A stretch of DNA of 64,000 bases from Sthenelais limicola (GCA_942159475.1 OW804100.1:3680627-3744626), one strand, 5' to 3'. Shown: positions 42,899-54,993, counted from the first letter of the stretch. Notes: generated from the sequence alone by a model not told the origin. Made by a program: numbers and translations.

Positions 42899-44776
42899 TC
42901 ATATCTCACTTAGGTAGACATCATATTCCTGTGGGTATGTGGTTTTTAAGTAGACCTTAAATGCCACTCTAGATTCAATACTTCGTGGTTTGGCTGGAAG
43001 TTCGTTCCATAACATTGCCATTCTATATATATACAATTTTTTAAAACGTTCATTTTTGGGGCGAGGTACTTTTAATTGTTTTCCCTTACTTAGTCCCCTC
43101 AGTGATACATTTCTATTATCTAAATTGTCACTAATGAGTGCTCTTCTGAATGCCATTTCCAGAGTATGGCTTTGCCTCCTAGTGTTGAGAGTGGGCAGCT
43201 CGACTGTCCTGTGTATGTCTCTTGTACTAGAAAACTTAGGTAATTTAAGGACAATTTTAAGGGCCGAATTTTGTAATGACTGAAGTCTTTCGGTATATCT
43301 TTGCGGGGCGGTTTGGTAAAAAACGTCCCCGTAGTCAAGATGCGGGAGGATCGTTACCTTGTAAATCAGAAGTAGGGTTTCTTTGTCGCAGATGCCATAT
43401 AGTTTTGACATGGACTTTATTTTTGCCCTTACTAGTTTTATCTTTCTATCCAAGAATGTTTTAAAATTTAGTTGCTTATCAATATCCACCCCCAGGAATT
43501 TGTATGAGTCCACCGATTCTAGGTTCGACTTATCAATATAATAACAGTGGTTAATGTTTTTATCATTCTTAAGACTAATATTCAGGTGCTTACATTTTTT
43601 CGTGTTGAGGGAAATTTTGTTAATCTCACACCATCTGACAATGTGGTTTAAATCTTCTTGCAAATGACAATTGTTTTGAGTTTTTTGATCTCTAGTTAAA
43701 TATAATACGGTGTCGTCCGCAAAATGCTGGATCCGACTCGTTTCAACCACCCTATGTAGATCATTGATATAAGCTATGAATAGTAATGGGCCTAGAGAGG
43801 TCCCCTGTGGTACCCCACAGGTGACCTCCCCAGACATGGAAAGTTCACCATTTATGACTACCTTCTGTGTCCTTCCTTTTAAATAGTTTTTAAACCAATC
43901 TAGTGATTGATTCTTAATTCCGAAATTTTGAAGTTTGTCTAAAAGTAATTTGTGATTTACGGTGTCGAAAGCTTTTTTGAAGTCTAAAAATATTAAATCT
44001 GTGCTCTTTTTATTGTTAATGTTATCATATGTATATGTGAAAAGATTATCCAAGGCATCATTTATTGACTTTCCCTGTCTAAAGCCATACTGTACATCAC
44101 ACAGCATTTTATTTGATTCCAGATATGACGACAACTGTCTCTGGACGCAGCTTTCTAGTATCTTGGCTGGTAAAATGATACATGATATGGGTCTATAGTT
44201 CCCCACATTCGTTTTGTCCCCTTCTTTAAAAATAGGTGTCACTATTGCGTTTTTAAAATCATTCGGTATAGTTGAAGTTTGAATAGACAGATTGTATAAA
44301 TAGGCGAACTGCTTGCTTAATGCATACATGCAGGGTTTAAGAATTTTCGTAGGCATTAGTTCAATGCCCGAAGCCTTATAATTACCTACTTTCTGGAGGG
44401 AAATTTCCACAGAGATGTCAGTTATTGGTTGAAATTGAAAGTCTTCATTACCCCCTTCCATTCTAGCCCCCCTATTATCTTTTTCTGGGTCGTTAACGGA
44501 TATTTTATTGGCTAGGTCTGGTCCAATATTTATGAAGAAATTATTGAATTCATCAGCTGCCTCTTTGCCCGTCAGTCTAAGACCCTCTTCATTTTTTATA
44601 ACTACTTCCCTGTCCTTACTTTTACATTTATCTTTTGATATTAGTGGCTTTATCATGTCCCAAAACTTGTGTGGGTTCGACTTATTAAGATTAATTTGTC
44701 CTACTAGATAGTTATTTTTAGATCGCTTAATTTCTTCGTTTTCTTCGCAATGACAATGCATCATAGAAACGAACAT
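42899..44776 (-). CDS. non-LTR (LINE) retrotransposon ORF2: reverse transcriptase, 5'-truncated
   Basis: 625 codons from an ATG, covering the RT and C-terminal region but not the AP-type endonuclease that should precede it. RT motifs: GNYRPISCIILPAKILES, FLDFKKAFDTVNHKLLL, CGVPQGTSLGPLLFIAYIND, IQHFADDTVLYL (F-A-D-D catalytic, about residue 355) and SYKFLGVDID. The C-terminus RMAMLWNELPAKPRSIESRV is of the kind found in Jockey/CR1-like elements. 5' truncation is typical of target-primed reverse transcription. No frameshift seen in the remaining ORF. Superfamily assignment (Jockey/CR1 group) is tentative. Confidence 0.88.
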   Translation of the reverse strand: MFVSMMHCHCEENEEIKRSKNNYLVGQINLNKSNPHKFWDMIKPLISKDKCKSKDREVVIKNEEGLRLTGKEAADEFNNFFINIGPDLANKISVNDPEKDNRGARMEGGNEDFQFQPITDISVEISLQKVGNYKASGIELMPTKILKPCMYALSKQFAYLYNLSIQTSTIPNDFKNAIVTPIFKEGDKTNVGNYRPISCIILPAKILESCVQRQLSSYLESNKMLCDVQYGFRQGKSINDALDNLFTYTYDNINNKKSTDLIFLDFKKAFDTVNHKLLLDKLQNFGIKNQSLDWFKNYLKGRTQKVVINGELSMSGEVTCGVPQGTSLGPLLFIAYINDLHRVVETSRIQHFADDTVLYLTRDQKTQNNCHLQEDLNHIVRWCEINKISLNTKKCKHLNISLKNDKNINHCYYIDKSNLESVDSYKFLGVDIDKQLNFKTFLDRKIKLVRAKIKSMSKLYGICDKETLLLIYKVTILPHLDYGDVFYQTAPQRYTERLQSLQNSALKIVLKLPKFSSTRDIHRTVELPTLNTRRQSHTLEMAFRRALISDNLDNRNVSLRGLSKGKQLKVPRPKNERFKKLYIYRMAMLWNELPAKPRSIESRVAFKVYLKTTYPQEYDVYLSEI

Positions 44777-45013
44777 TTTACATGAGACTAATAAGTATAA
44801 AATAATCTGCGACTGTTAGTGACCATATCGTTTATAGTTGATCAATGAATTAATTAACTACACAAGTTTTTATTGTAATTGTTTGAGATTATGTTCATAT
44901 TGAAAATTAATGATTTTTTACTGCTGGCTTGCATCAATCCAACTGTCTTTACGAGATTAATGTGGTCAAGGTTAACAAATATGGCAGATAAATTGAACAG
45001 TAGTGATCATATA
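44777..45013. other. non-coding spacer
   Basis: AT-rich; nothing recognised. Confidence 0.5.
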
Positions 45014-45220
45014 TCATTTACGGATGCATGAATTCAATTTCATAACTATATAAATCTGATCAGTGATAAAAAATATGACATATAGATTGAACAACAGTGA
45101 TCTACTATCATTTACGTACTGGGGGTCAGAAAAATAGCTCCCGACCACCTCTGGATGGAGGTTTTTAACTCTTCCATCGGGAACAGCCATTTGGATGCCG
45201 CGCATAACGTCCATGTCCAT
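45014..45220 (-). pseudogene. relic of a second Helitron-like N-terminus
   Basis: The minus-strand frame has SYFSDPQYVNDSRSLLFNLY, which aligns to RYYGDSEYINDGRSLVCNLC of the N-terminal Helitron-like ORF at about residues 37-57. Spacing from the initiating ATG (MDMDVMRG versus MDSDDNID) is also similar. The Cys residues are lost. The rest has not been found; the frame ends at 45014. Confidence 0.65.
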
Positions 45221-45238
45221 GCTGAGAAATAAATTATG

Positions 45239-45370
45239 CAGGAATTGGCTATAATACCACGCCGTATATCAAAGAACATTAATGAATATTCATTAAGTAT
45301 GGTGAACTACCATTCTATATTATTGCAGGAATTGGCTATAATACCACGCCGTATATCAAAGAACATAATA
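45239..45370. repeat. pair of ~45-bp direct repeats, 88 bp apart
   Basis: The block GCAGGAATTGGCTATAATAC, continuing to CAAAGAACAT, occurs at 45239 and 45327 with no difference noted. Confidence 0.85.
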
Positions 45371-46429
45371 ATAATAAGCGTTAAATCATATTTAACCAAA
45401 GTGACCAAACAAACGCCTGATGAGACGTAATAAGGTCTAATCGACATCAGACCATAACTGTTCCATTGTAACAACATAATATGTATAAATATACAGTAAT
45501 CAGTAAACTCACTTAAGATATTTTGATCAGCTTTATAAAGGCTAGAGTAAAACTAATGACTTTTAGATTACATGAACAATGTACTAACCTTGAGAATTTA
45601 CAAGACCCGTCAAATCGGGAGGAACATGAAAATCGGGGGCAATGACCTGCAAACATACACAGCCATTAAACTTTAGGGGTCAGAAATATATATAATGTAT
45701 TACAAAAATGTTCACCAGTTCAGACAACAAGCGTTTCAAGGAATGAGCCAGAAACCCTTCAGCTCATAATTGATAAATTTACCAATGACAACGCACACGG
45801 GATACATATGGCATGATGATTATTCATGGACTAATAAATACTGCTTCTATATAGATTTAAGAAAACAATTTAAACAATTTAAGAAAAATACCATCATATT
45901 TTACATTCCATTAATGACACAATATATTAATAATTACATAATAGATCATGACTGATTATTATCTACAAAGGTTATTTTGAAAGCAACACAACTCCCAGTA
46001 GCTAACATGTACTAGGTAGGTGCGCGAAAATATAAAATAATTTTATACGTTTTCATAAATAATAATAACGTGTCATTATAAAAAGGGTAAACTCAAGGAA
46101 AAGTTTCTTTCAAATCACTGACCACAGACAAGTACAAGACATTGCTATTTTAACCGCGGAACAATGAGATAATCGACGAATTGCCCAGTTTTCATTGACC
46201 AAATGAAGCCAATTTAGATGTTTGACTACTCAGTACGGATGAAATGTGTTTCACCATGGCTATTTATAAGATTTTGCAACTGATATAACAACAAAATTGT
46301 TGACTGAATTACTGGACAATCAGATTCATGTGAGCTTTCCAATTACTGACGAACAGCGAAAATTAATTTCTCTTTTAAAGTCCTTCAAAACCAAAACAAA
46401 ATTCTGAGTTTAATGACCGCACGCGACAA
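45371..46429. other. non-coding stretch
   Basis: AT-rich; no gene or repeat recognised. Confidence 0.5.
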
Positions 46430-47105
46430 ACATTTTTGTCAACATAACCAATTCATATATTTCGCATTAATGTGAGGCTACTCACCTATGGCATTAAGTG
46501 ATCATCGTTAATCTTCTGTAAGCTCACTATCCTGGTGCTCGTTACTTGTTGCTTCAGGTGCAGAACAACCAACGACTCTTGTCTACTGGGACAGGTCTAC
46601 TGTAGCTGTGTTTGGAAGTTCAGTGGAATTTGAACCTTGTGGAGGGTCTGAATAAAAAAAAGAGGATATAAGATTCTTTAATATACCATATAAACTGAAT
46701 ACTTTCCCTATCATAACCTTATAGAGAAATAAATAACATAAAAATTATTATAACTGGATTATAATAAACACCGTGACATAATTTCAATACATACACAGAA
46801 GAATGGTCGTATAGGCGGAATCATTTTTGTTAACATAACTAAATCCTAGATTTCGAATTACTGTGAGGCTACTCACCTATGGCTATGACATCAAGTGATC
46901 AAAGAGTAAGATCCACGCTAATTGTCTAGATTGGCTTGGGTTCGCTACATGCCCACAATCCTGGTTCTCGTCACTTGTTCTTTCCAGTGTAGAACAGCCA
47001 CCAACTCTGGTTTACTGGTTGACCAGGGTGCGTCAGTTCAGTAGAATTTGAACCTTGTGGAGGGTCTGAATAAAAGGTAGAGGACATAGATTCTTTAATA
47101 TAGAA
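46430..47105. repeat. ~240-bp direct duplication
   Basis: Segments from about 46432 and 46824 share GTGAGGCTACTCACCTATGGC, AAGTGATCA and GTGGAGGGTCTGAATAAAA in the same order, with divergence and small indels. Spacing is about 390 bp. Confidence 0.75.
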
Positions 47106-48104
47106 TATAAACGTCGTAAAGTTAATAGAGAATTAAATAAGATAATAATTATTATAAGTGGAACCCCCGTGACATAGTAAAATAATTTCACTACATACAC
47201 AGACAAATGGTCGTATATGCGATATACCAATATCATCCTAATCTGATAATTTTTACTCAATGAAATTGACAAAGGAATACATGACTTAATGAAAACCAAA
47301 GTGACAATTTTCACATTAAATTCTGCCGTGGCGGGGTCCGTCCGAACCATAAAATCATTATGAAATAGAATGTTAGAACTAAATTGTGTAACTGCTTATG
47401 GCCGAAAGCTATAACATGAAATGAAGATAGTGCACGATACAGCTCATTTGACCACGGAGAATACAATACATAATTTCACTTTTCCAAATAATTTAACTAT
47501 GTTTACAATCATTGATGCGCAGTGTATCACAAATTTGCTACATGAATATGCTAGAAAGTACAGCAAATCATTCCTCACGGGGCGTTTTAAATGGCTATTA
47601 AAAAAAACTCACTTTGATATAAAGACTAAACAATTTTGAGGTTTTGAAAGCTTTGAAATGTGTACCGTAAATTAAATTGCTCATGCCTTATGTAAATGCA
47701 TGAAACTGACTAATGGTTCAATTGATAGTAATTTAATCTTGACATTAAAACAATATTTCACAGAATCAGAAGAAAGCAAATGTTCGGTGGTAACAATAAA
47801 TAAGATAATCGCTGAGCTATGCAAATAAGGACAACAAAAGTTATGCTGACTGAGGAAAAAGAACTTAGCTAATTGAATGTTCTAACAATAGTAATGAATG
47901 TTCTAACAATAGTAATTTGGTGTTGAATTTAAAAGTTTAATATAGGAACAGACTACATTAAATGTTTCATGGTTACATTAAAACCAAAAATAATTTATAT
48001 GAGATGACTGCGGAGTCATTTGTACCGTAAAATCAGTCATTGTTGGGTTATGCCTCAGGTAAATGAATGTTACCGAATGAATGTTCGATCGATATTAATT
48101 TCTG
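47106..48104. other. non-coding stretch
   Basis: Short open frames without recognisable content; nothing else seen. Confidence 0.5.
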
Positions 48105-48427
48105 TTGACTAGTAAATGAATATAGGTGACTGAATGTGTGATCGATAATAATTTCCGTTGAAATTAAAACAATATATAAACACAGACTATGCCTACAGTG
48201 AACTTTTCGTGTTGACTTATGTGACCTTAAATCATTCGACGAAACAACAGAAATGCGATCGGAACTGAGATGACTAGTAAATGAATATAGGTGACTGAAT
48301 GTGTGATAGATAATAATTTCTGTTGAAATTAAAACAATATATAAACGCAGACTACAGTGAAATTTCCGTGTTGACTTATGTGAACTTCAATCATTCGATG
48401 AAGCAACAAAAATGTGATCGGAGCTTT
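48105..48427. repeat. ~165-bp tandem duplication
   Basis: The unit begins GACTAGTAAATGAATATAGG at 48105 and again at 48272, with the second copy lacking several bases and carrying point differences. Confidence 0.85.
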
Positions 48428-48938
48428 CAGAGAAATTTCTGCAATTTGTACTGTAAACTAAATTAATTATTGTCATTCGTGAGGAAAACTAATTTAGCCG
48501 ATTGAATGTTCCATCGATAATAATTTGCTATAAATGTTTAAATTTTGACAGATTAGAATAAGATTTAGGCCTCTCACAAAAGCAGACGAAATTTAACGTT
48601 CAGTAGTTCTGTAGCCTAGTGGCCGAGAAAATGTTCGATCCATTTAAAATTACCATAAATATTAATATTTTGACAAATTACAATAGAATTAATGCGTATT
48701 TCTCACAGAAGCAGACGACATTAATGTTGCGCAGCTTTAGGCCTAGGCCTAGGGCACTCCTGAGATCGAAAGAATAACGGTTCGATTTAAAAAAAATGAA
48801 CATTTCTTAAGTATAAATAATTGAAGGCCGCTAAAACATATCCTAGCAATAGTAGTCATGCAAGTGTAACATAATAAATTAATGCCACAGTTGTTTATAC
48901 GAGTTCGAGAAAAAAATGAGTTCGAGCAAAGAACTTAC
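48428..48938. other. non-coding, probable intron of a minus-strand gene
   Basis: No ORF of interest. On the minus strand the first bases of the putative intron are GTAAGTTCTT (48938 leftwards). Confidence 0.35.
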
Positions 48939-49240
48939 CTCTGACTCGGTCAGCGAACGGCCACAGACTGACGACTTGGGCGATTTGGGCGATGTAGCGC
49001 ATGCGTACTTGGTCGAAAACAGAAGCTCGCCGAAAGATTGGCGGGAAGAGCGAGAAGTGACTGACAAAAGTATCAGTAGCTGTCCATACTTGATACGAAC
49101 CTCCTCCCAAATGTTACTAATAGGTATATTAGTAGAAGTGCGAGATCCTTGGCGTGAAAAAAATAATATGAGCTATTGTTCTGAAATATCGCGACTTCGG
49201 CCCAAGTTAAATTCCGGAAGTAAGTTCCCGCGACAGTGTT
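48939..49240 (-). other. candidate first exon of a minus-strand gene
   Basis: The minus strand reads CGAGTCAGAG|GTAAGT, a consensus 5' splice site (exon end 48939). The exon sequence is CpG-rich compared with its surroundings and contains an NRF-1-like GCGCATGCGT near 49000 (plus strand). Several frames are open across it, and I cannot tell whether it is coding or 5' untranslated. Its downstream exons were not located. Confidence 0.35.
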
Positions 49241-49450
49241 GAATGATGGGAAATGGTAAACCTTGCGTCGCCGTGTACCCGTCAGTACAGAGCGTTTCAT
49301 TGGTCGACGACGAAGCCCGGTTAACTCATCTGCCATTGGTCGGATTCCCGAAGACGATCATATGATTGGCTCAGAGCTGTAGCAGCTGCTGTCAAGTTAT
49401 TTTTGTTTTGTTTTGACGGCGATGTTTCCTTCTCCTCCGCTTCAAGTACG
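49241..49450 (-). promoter_or_regulatory. candidate promoter with three CCAAT boxes
   Basis: CCAAT motifs in minus orientation (ATTGG on the plus strand) lie at 49299, 49335 and 49365, upstream of the candidate first exon. The patch is CpG-containing in an AT-rich region. It contains no TATA box that I can see. Regularly spaced CCAAT boxes recruit NF-Y at TATA-less promoters. Confidence 0.4.
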
Positions 49451-49701
49451 CGGTTAGCGAGAACTTTTTAATTATCGCTCAAATCAAAAATTTTTTCAAG
49501 GCCATTGTTATCTAATTTTTGCAAGCCAGCTTTTGAGACTACTTAAGGAGGTTCGACCTATGACGAAAAGTGGAGTTTGAGGCCAAAAGGTAGGGGAGCC
49601 GCTATGTAGGATCGACCTTTTAATGGCGGCGTGACGGACCTTAGATTTCGTATAAGCCTTTGGCTTTTTTTTCAAAAAAGCGCGGGGGTCACATTTCGTC
49701 T

Positions 49702-49940
49702 AGCTCACAGGCAATAATTCAATACAGAATAACCATGGTCTTCCACCCACTGCTGTGTCTAGCTCATGGGCAATAATTCAATACAGAATAACCATGGTCT
49801 TCCACCCACTGCTGTGTCTAGCTCACAGGCAATAATTCAATACAGAATAACCATGGTCTTCCACCCACTGCTGTGTCTAGCTCACAGGCAATAATTCAAT
49901 ACAGAATAACCATGGTCTTCCACCCACTGCTGTGTCTAGC
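49702..49940. repeat. 59-bp minisatellite, four copies (locus 2)
   Basis: The same unit as at 13838-14070 (GCTCACAGGCAATAATTCAA...), about four copies with one variant (CATGGGC). Flanks differ from those of locus 1. Confidence 0.92.
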
Positions 49941-50324
49941 TCCACTAGGCTCTATGTATCAAAAACAAAATCAAAGATAAAAAAAGCATGACGAAAGCCA
50001 TACACTATTCTCAGGTGTGAGGTTGACTGGTAGTGTTAGCTTAAGCACTGTAAAAGACCTTTTGGACGTTGCTGTGGTTAGAGCCCCTCCCTATTGTAAG
50101 GAATAGATGGACAGTGCCATAAGGTGAGAAAAAAGTGAGAAAAAAGTACCAATTAAAAAAGGGTGAGAATAAAGTATGATTAGTTTGGGTGGGTTTGGGC
50201 AGCTTGAGGATACAGAATGCCCTTGGATCAGTGCAGATTTGTGAAGGTAGCGTGAAGATACTCATACCATTGGATTGGATTTTGGACTTGCAACATATAT
50301 ATTACTCATGGATCAGTAGCAGAG
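49941..50324. other. non-coding stretch
   Basis: Nothing recognised. Confidence 0.5.
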
Positions 50325-50645
50325 GTTGCTCCTTTGTGTACAGCTAATTTGTGTACACCTAATTTGTGTACACCTAATTTGTGTAAACCTAATTTGTATA
50401 CATCCAATTTGTGTACACCTAATTTGTGAAAACCGTTGTGTACGCCTTTGTATGCGCCTTTGTGTACAACATTGTGTATGCCTTTGTGTACTTAATGTAG
50501 GCCTTTAAGCATTGTGTACACCTATGTATACACCTATGTATACACCTATGTATACACCTATGTGTACACCTATGTATACACCTATGTATACACCTATGTG
50601 TACACCTATGTATACACCTATGTATACACCTATGTGTACACGTTT
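50325..50645. repeat. GTGTACACCTA-type minisatellites
   Basis: From 50335 a ~16-bp unit TTTGTGTACACCTAAT repeats; from about 50510 a 12-bp unit TATGTATACACC repeats with TATGTGTACACC variants. The open frames on both strands (for example repeated MYTP) are translations of the repeat, not genes. Confidence 0.85.
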
Positions 50646-51311
50646 GTTCCAAAAGTGCACTAATCAGGGTTGTGGAACAACATTCATACCTACGGGCAGA
50701 ACTCCCTACATGAATACTGACGGGCCCTCAGCCTATGCCAAACATAACTTTATCAGTTGCTCCTCCTTCAGTAGGCCGTATAGTTACTCTAATATGTGAT
50801 ACTAATATTTTGAATAATACAAAATTAAAGACGTGCTTTGAAACTATTGAATGTGCCAGAAATGGTACTCCTAGTGGTGCCAGAACACTCCCAATAGAAA
50901 CCCTCGCCAACCCCCATACCCAACTAAAAATAAATAGTCAACCATCGTAGTTGGAGGCATGCATTGGAAGACCAGATTTAAAATCTGAAATGTACTACCT
51001 GTTTTGTTGCTTTTTTGTACATGCGCTATCAAAATAAAGAATTCAATATCATCATAAAACATGACTGCCCACGGTATTAACGTTCATGAGTCAGAGAAAC
51101 AAATACTTAATGTTAATAAAACAAAATCTTTTGTTTTCTTTTATTTTGAAACTTTTATTTCGAAGTAGCTAAACAAAATTGAATGTTAATTAAATATTGT
51201 TACAACAATATGACTAGGAGTAATACAATTTTCACTTGATAGAATGCTTTGTTGAAAATGATATTATTACTCAGACGCAACAACTTGCAAATGACTTTAT
51301 ACTATACTTTG
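50646..51311. other. unassigned stretch
   Basis: A 71-codon plus frame (50735-50950) containing TPSGARTLPIETLANPHTQL and the opposite frames have no recognisable domain. The rest is AT-rich. Confidence 0.35.
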
Positions 51312-53742
51312 CTGGATGAATAATAGAACTGTGGATGAATAATAGAACTGTGGATGAATAATAGAACTGTGGATGAATAATAGAACTGTGGATGAATAAT
51401 AGAACTGTGGGTGAATAATAGAACTGGATGAATAATAGAACTGTGGGTGAATAATAGAACTATGGGTGAATAATAGAACTGTGGATGAATAATAGAACTG
51501 TGGGTGAATAATAGAACTGGATGAATAATAGAACTGTGGGTGAATAATAGAACTGTGGGTGAATAATAGAACTGTGGGTGAATAATAGAACTGTGGGTGA
51601 ATAATAGAACTGTGGGTGAATAATAGAACTGGATGAATAATAGAACTGTGGATGAATAATAGAACTGTGGATGAATAATAGAACTGTGGATGAATAATAG
51701 AACTGTGGGTGAATAATAGAACTATGGGTGAATAATAGAACTGTGGGTGAATAATAGAACTGTGGGTGAATAATAGAACTGTGGATGAATAATAGAACTG
51801 GATGAATAATAGAACTGTGGATGAATAATAGAACTGTGGATGAATAATAGAACTGTGGGTGAATAATAGAACTATGGGTGAATAATAGAACTATGGGTGA
51901 ATAATAGAACTGTGGATGAATAATAGAACTGGATGAATAATAGAACTGTGGATGAATAATAGAACTGTGGATGAATAATAGAACTGTGGATGAATAATAG
52001 AACTGGATGAATAATAGAACTGTGGATGAATAATAGAACTGTGGGTGAATAATAGAACTATGGGTGAATAATAGAACTATGGGTGAATAATAGAACTGTG
52101 GATGAATAATAGAACTGGATGAATAATAGAACTGTGGATGAATAATAGAACTGTGGATGAATAATAGAACTGGATGAATAATAGAACTGTGGATGAATAA
52201 TAGAACTATGGATGAATAATAGAACTGGATGAATAATAGAACTGTGGATGAATAATAGAACTGTGGATGAATAATAGAACTGTGGATGAATAATAGAACT
52301 GGATGAATAATAGAACTGTGGATGAATAATAGAACTGTGGATGAATAATAGAACTGTGGATGAATAATAGAACTGGATGAATAATAGAACTGTGGATGAA
52401 TAATAGAACTTGATGAATAATAGAACTGTGGATGAATAATAGAACTATGGATGAATAATAGAACTGTGGATGAATAATAGAACTGTGGATGAATAATAGA
52501 ACTGGATGAATAATAGAACTGTGGATGAATAATAGAACTGTGGATGAATAATAGAACTGTGGATGAATAATAGAACTGGATGAATAATAGAACTGTGGAT
52601 GAATAATAGAACTGTGGGTGAATAATAGAACTATGGGTGAATAATAGAACTATGGGTGAATAATAGAACTGTGGATGAATAATAGAACTGGATGAATAAT
52701 AGAACTGTGGATGAATAATAGAACTGTGGATGAATAATAGAACTGGATGAATAATAGAACTGTGGATGAATAATAGAACTATGGATGAATAATAGAACTG
52801 GATGAATAATAGAACTGTGGATGAATAATAGAACTGTGGATGAATAATAGAACTGTGGATGAATAATAGAACTGGATGAATAATAGAACTGTGGATGAAT
52901 AATAGAACTGTGGATGAATAATAGAACTGTGGATGAATAATAGAACTGGATGAATAATAGAACTGTGGATGAATAATAGAACTTGATGAATAATAGAACT
53001 GTGGATGAATAATAGAACTGTGGATGAATAATAGAACTGTGGATGAATAATAGAACTGTGGATGAATAATAGAACTGGATGAATAATAGAACTGTGGATG
53101 AATAATAGAACTGTGGATGAATAATAGAACTGTGGATGAATAATAGAACTGTGGGTGAATAATAGAACTGTGGATGAATAATAGAACTGTGGATGAATAA
53201 TAGAACTGTGGATGAATAATAGAACTGGATGAATAATAGAACTGTGGATGAATAATAGAACTGTGGGTGAATAATAGAACTGTGGATGAATAATAGAACT
53301 GTGGGTGAATAATAGAACTGTGGGTGAATAATAGAACTGTGGGTGAATAATAGAACTGTGGATGAATAATAGAACTGTGGATGAATAATAGAACTGTGGG
53401 TGAATAATAGAACTGTGGGTGAATAATAGAACTGTGGGTGAATAATAGAACTGTGGGTGAATAATAGAACTGTGGATGAATAATAGAACTGTGGGTGAAT
53501 AATAGAACTGTGGGTGAATAATAGAACTGTGGATGAATAATAGAACTGTGGATGAATAATAGAACTGGATGAATAATAGAACTGTGGATGAATAATAGAA
53601 CTGTGGATGAATAATAGAACTGTGGGTGAATAATAGAACTGTGGGTGAATAATAGAACTGTGGATGAATAATAGAACTGTGGATGAATAATAGAACTGGA
53701 TGAATAATAGAACTGTGGATGAATAATAGAACTGTGGATGAA
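51312..53742. repeat. 19-bp minisatellite, left part (interrupted by element 2)
   Basis: Unit GGATGAATAATAGAACTGT (19 bp) with frequent 17-bp units lacking TG, and GGATG/GGGTG or CTGTG/CTATG variants. The variants occur in blocks that recur every ~200-600 bp, so the array grew by duplication of multi-unit segments. Three units make 57 bp, and the minus strand has no stop, so a 338-codon frame repeating IHSSIIHPQFYYSSTVLLF appears by chance. Confidence 0.97.
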
Positions 53743-53879
53743 TGTTTACCGATATATGTGTATATGGGAATATATCTGCGACCGGAAGTGGTCACGGGTC
53801 AGCTGACCCCCAGGCACGCAGCAGTGGTTCGCGCCAGTTCTCTTCTTGCAGCCATGTTAGGAGCTCGAAAATTTTTCTT
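53743..53879 (+). repeat. split direct repeat A1 of element 2
   Basis: 137 bp starting TGTTTACCGATATATGTG, repeated at 58009-58145. Contains GACCGGAAGTGGTC, an inverted repeat of the type found near A boundaries. Confidence 0.92.
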
Positions 53880-53898
53880 CTCCTATGTCGGCTAGGTT

Positions 53899-54993
53899 AT
53901 GCCTCCGAAGGGCAGGTGTTCCAAGTGTAAATTCGTGCATTCACCTCCTTTTGGCAGTCGTTGCAATATATTAGACCCTGCTGCTACGCTATTAGCTGGG
54001 GTTGAGGCTTCCGATTCAAGTATTTCTAGTGATTCATCGGAGACAAGTGAAGAGAACTCGGACTTACCTGTCGTTGATACTAACTACGCCATGACTCTCC
54101 CCGGCGGTTTCACAGACAGAGCTGATCCAGCTTATTTGGAATTCCTAGAGAAACAGGTGAAAGACACCCAGAAAGTTCCTGGTAAGGGTAGTCCTGGTAA
54201 GGATAATCCTGGCGCCGGTGCCTTGGAGGCAATCCTGGCCAGATTGGAACGTATCGAGAGGAGATCGCCGCCATCACACAAGGCGCCCGGTGACGCTCCT
54301 ATGGTAGACCTAGTCAGCTCTATTAATCAACTGTCCTTGAATGTCAACGATGGATTGCCCCCCAAAACAGGTTTGGAGTGGAGACCAGAGTATTATGTTC
54401 AGTTTAAATCGTACCTATGGCCCATGAAGCAGGTGGACCATACTAAGTTGTCAGCAACGGAGCTAATGGTTGGAATGTTGGGCGTGTTTGAATATATCCT
54501 TACATCTAATGGCGACTGCAGAGGCTATCTCGCGCATATGCAATATGTCGGTAGGCACTTGATAGAGTCTGCTAGCTTCTCCACACTCGGCTGTGTATCC
54601 TATGATCATCATGTGGTGGACCAGGTGATAGCTGGGAACCTACAGTTTGGACCCCCAGATACCTTTGGTGCCGGTATTTATCTCAGTGGCTTATATTCGA
54701 GGAAGAAACCGGACGATAAGACGAGCAATAACACTTCTTCCTCGTCTCAGGTGTCATGGCGTCAGGGTGGCCGGAAGTCGGGCAGAGGCTTCGGCAGGGT
54801 CCGGGAGGACTCGGCTGCTCACGTCAGCCCTGTTCCAGACGACTGGCAGCATGATATTTGCTATAATTATAATTCTAAGGGCTGTTTCCTTAGTAGATGT
54901 GCCAAACTACACATTTGTGGCCAGTGCAAGTACCGCCACCCAATGTTTTCGTGTCGTGTGAAAGATCGGAAAGAGGATAAACCCTCGGCATGA
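53899..54993 (+). CDS. gag-like protein with Cys/His motifs (element 2)
   Basis: 364 codons from ATG. The N-terminus has a Cys cluster (GRCSKCKFVHSPPFGSRC), then a Ser/Asp/Glu-rich segment, a helical capsid-like central part (about residues 100-260), an Arg/Gly-rich linker (RQGGRKSGRGFGRVRED) and a C-terminal cluster CYNYNSKGCFLSRC...HICGQCKYRHPMFSC resembling CCCH fingers. RNA binding is the expected role. It ends at a single TGA (54991-54993) and the same frame continues open into RT. Confidence 0.75.
   Translation: MPPKGRCSKCKFVHSPPFGSRCNILDPAATLLAGVEASDSSISSDSSETSEENSDLPVVDTNYAMTLPGGFTDRADPAYLEFLEKQVKDTQKVPGKGSPGKDNPGAGALEAILARLERIERRSPPSHKAPGDAPMVDLVSSINQLSLNVNDGLPPKTGLEWRPEYYVQFKSYLWPMKQVDHTKLSATELMVGMLGVFEYILTSNGDCRGYLAHMQYVGRHLIESASFSTLGCVSYDHHVVDQVIAGNLQFGPPDTFGAGIYLSGLYSRKKPDDKTSNNTSSSSQVSWRQGGRKSGRGFGRVREDSAAHVSPVPDDWQHDICYNYNSKGCFLSRCAKLHICGQCKYRHPMFSCRVKDRKEDKPSA

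Noticed and set aside
50419..50799. Repeated CTHRCIHR and MYTP open frames
   Set aside because: Frames through a 12-bp minisatellite on both strands.
52779..53795. 338-codon minus-strand ORF with a 19-residue periodic sequence
   Set aside because: It is the translation of the 19-bp minisatellite (three units give 19 codons). No start, composition or domain suggests a protein.
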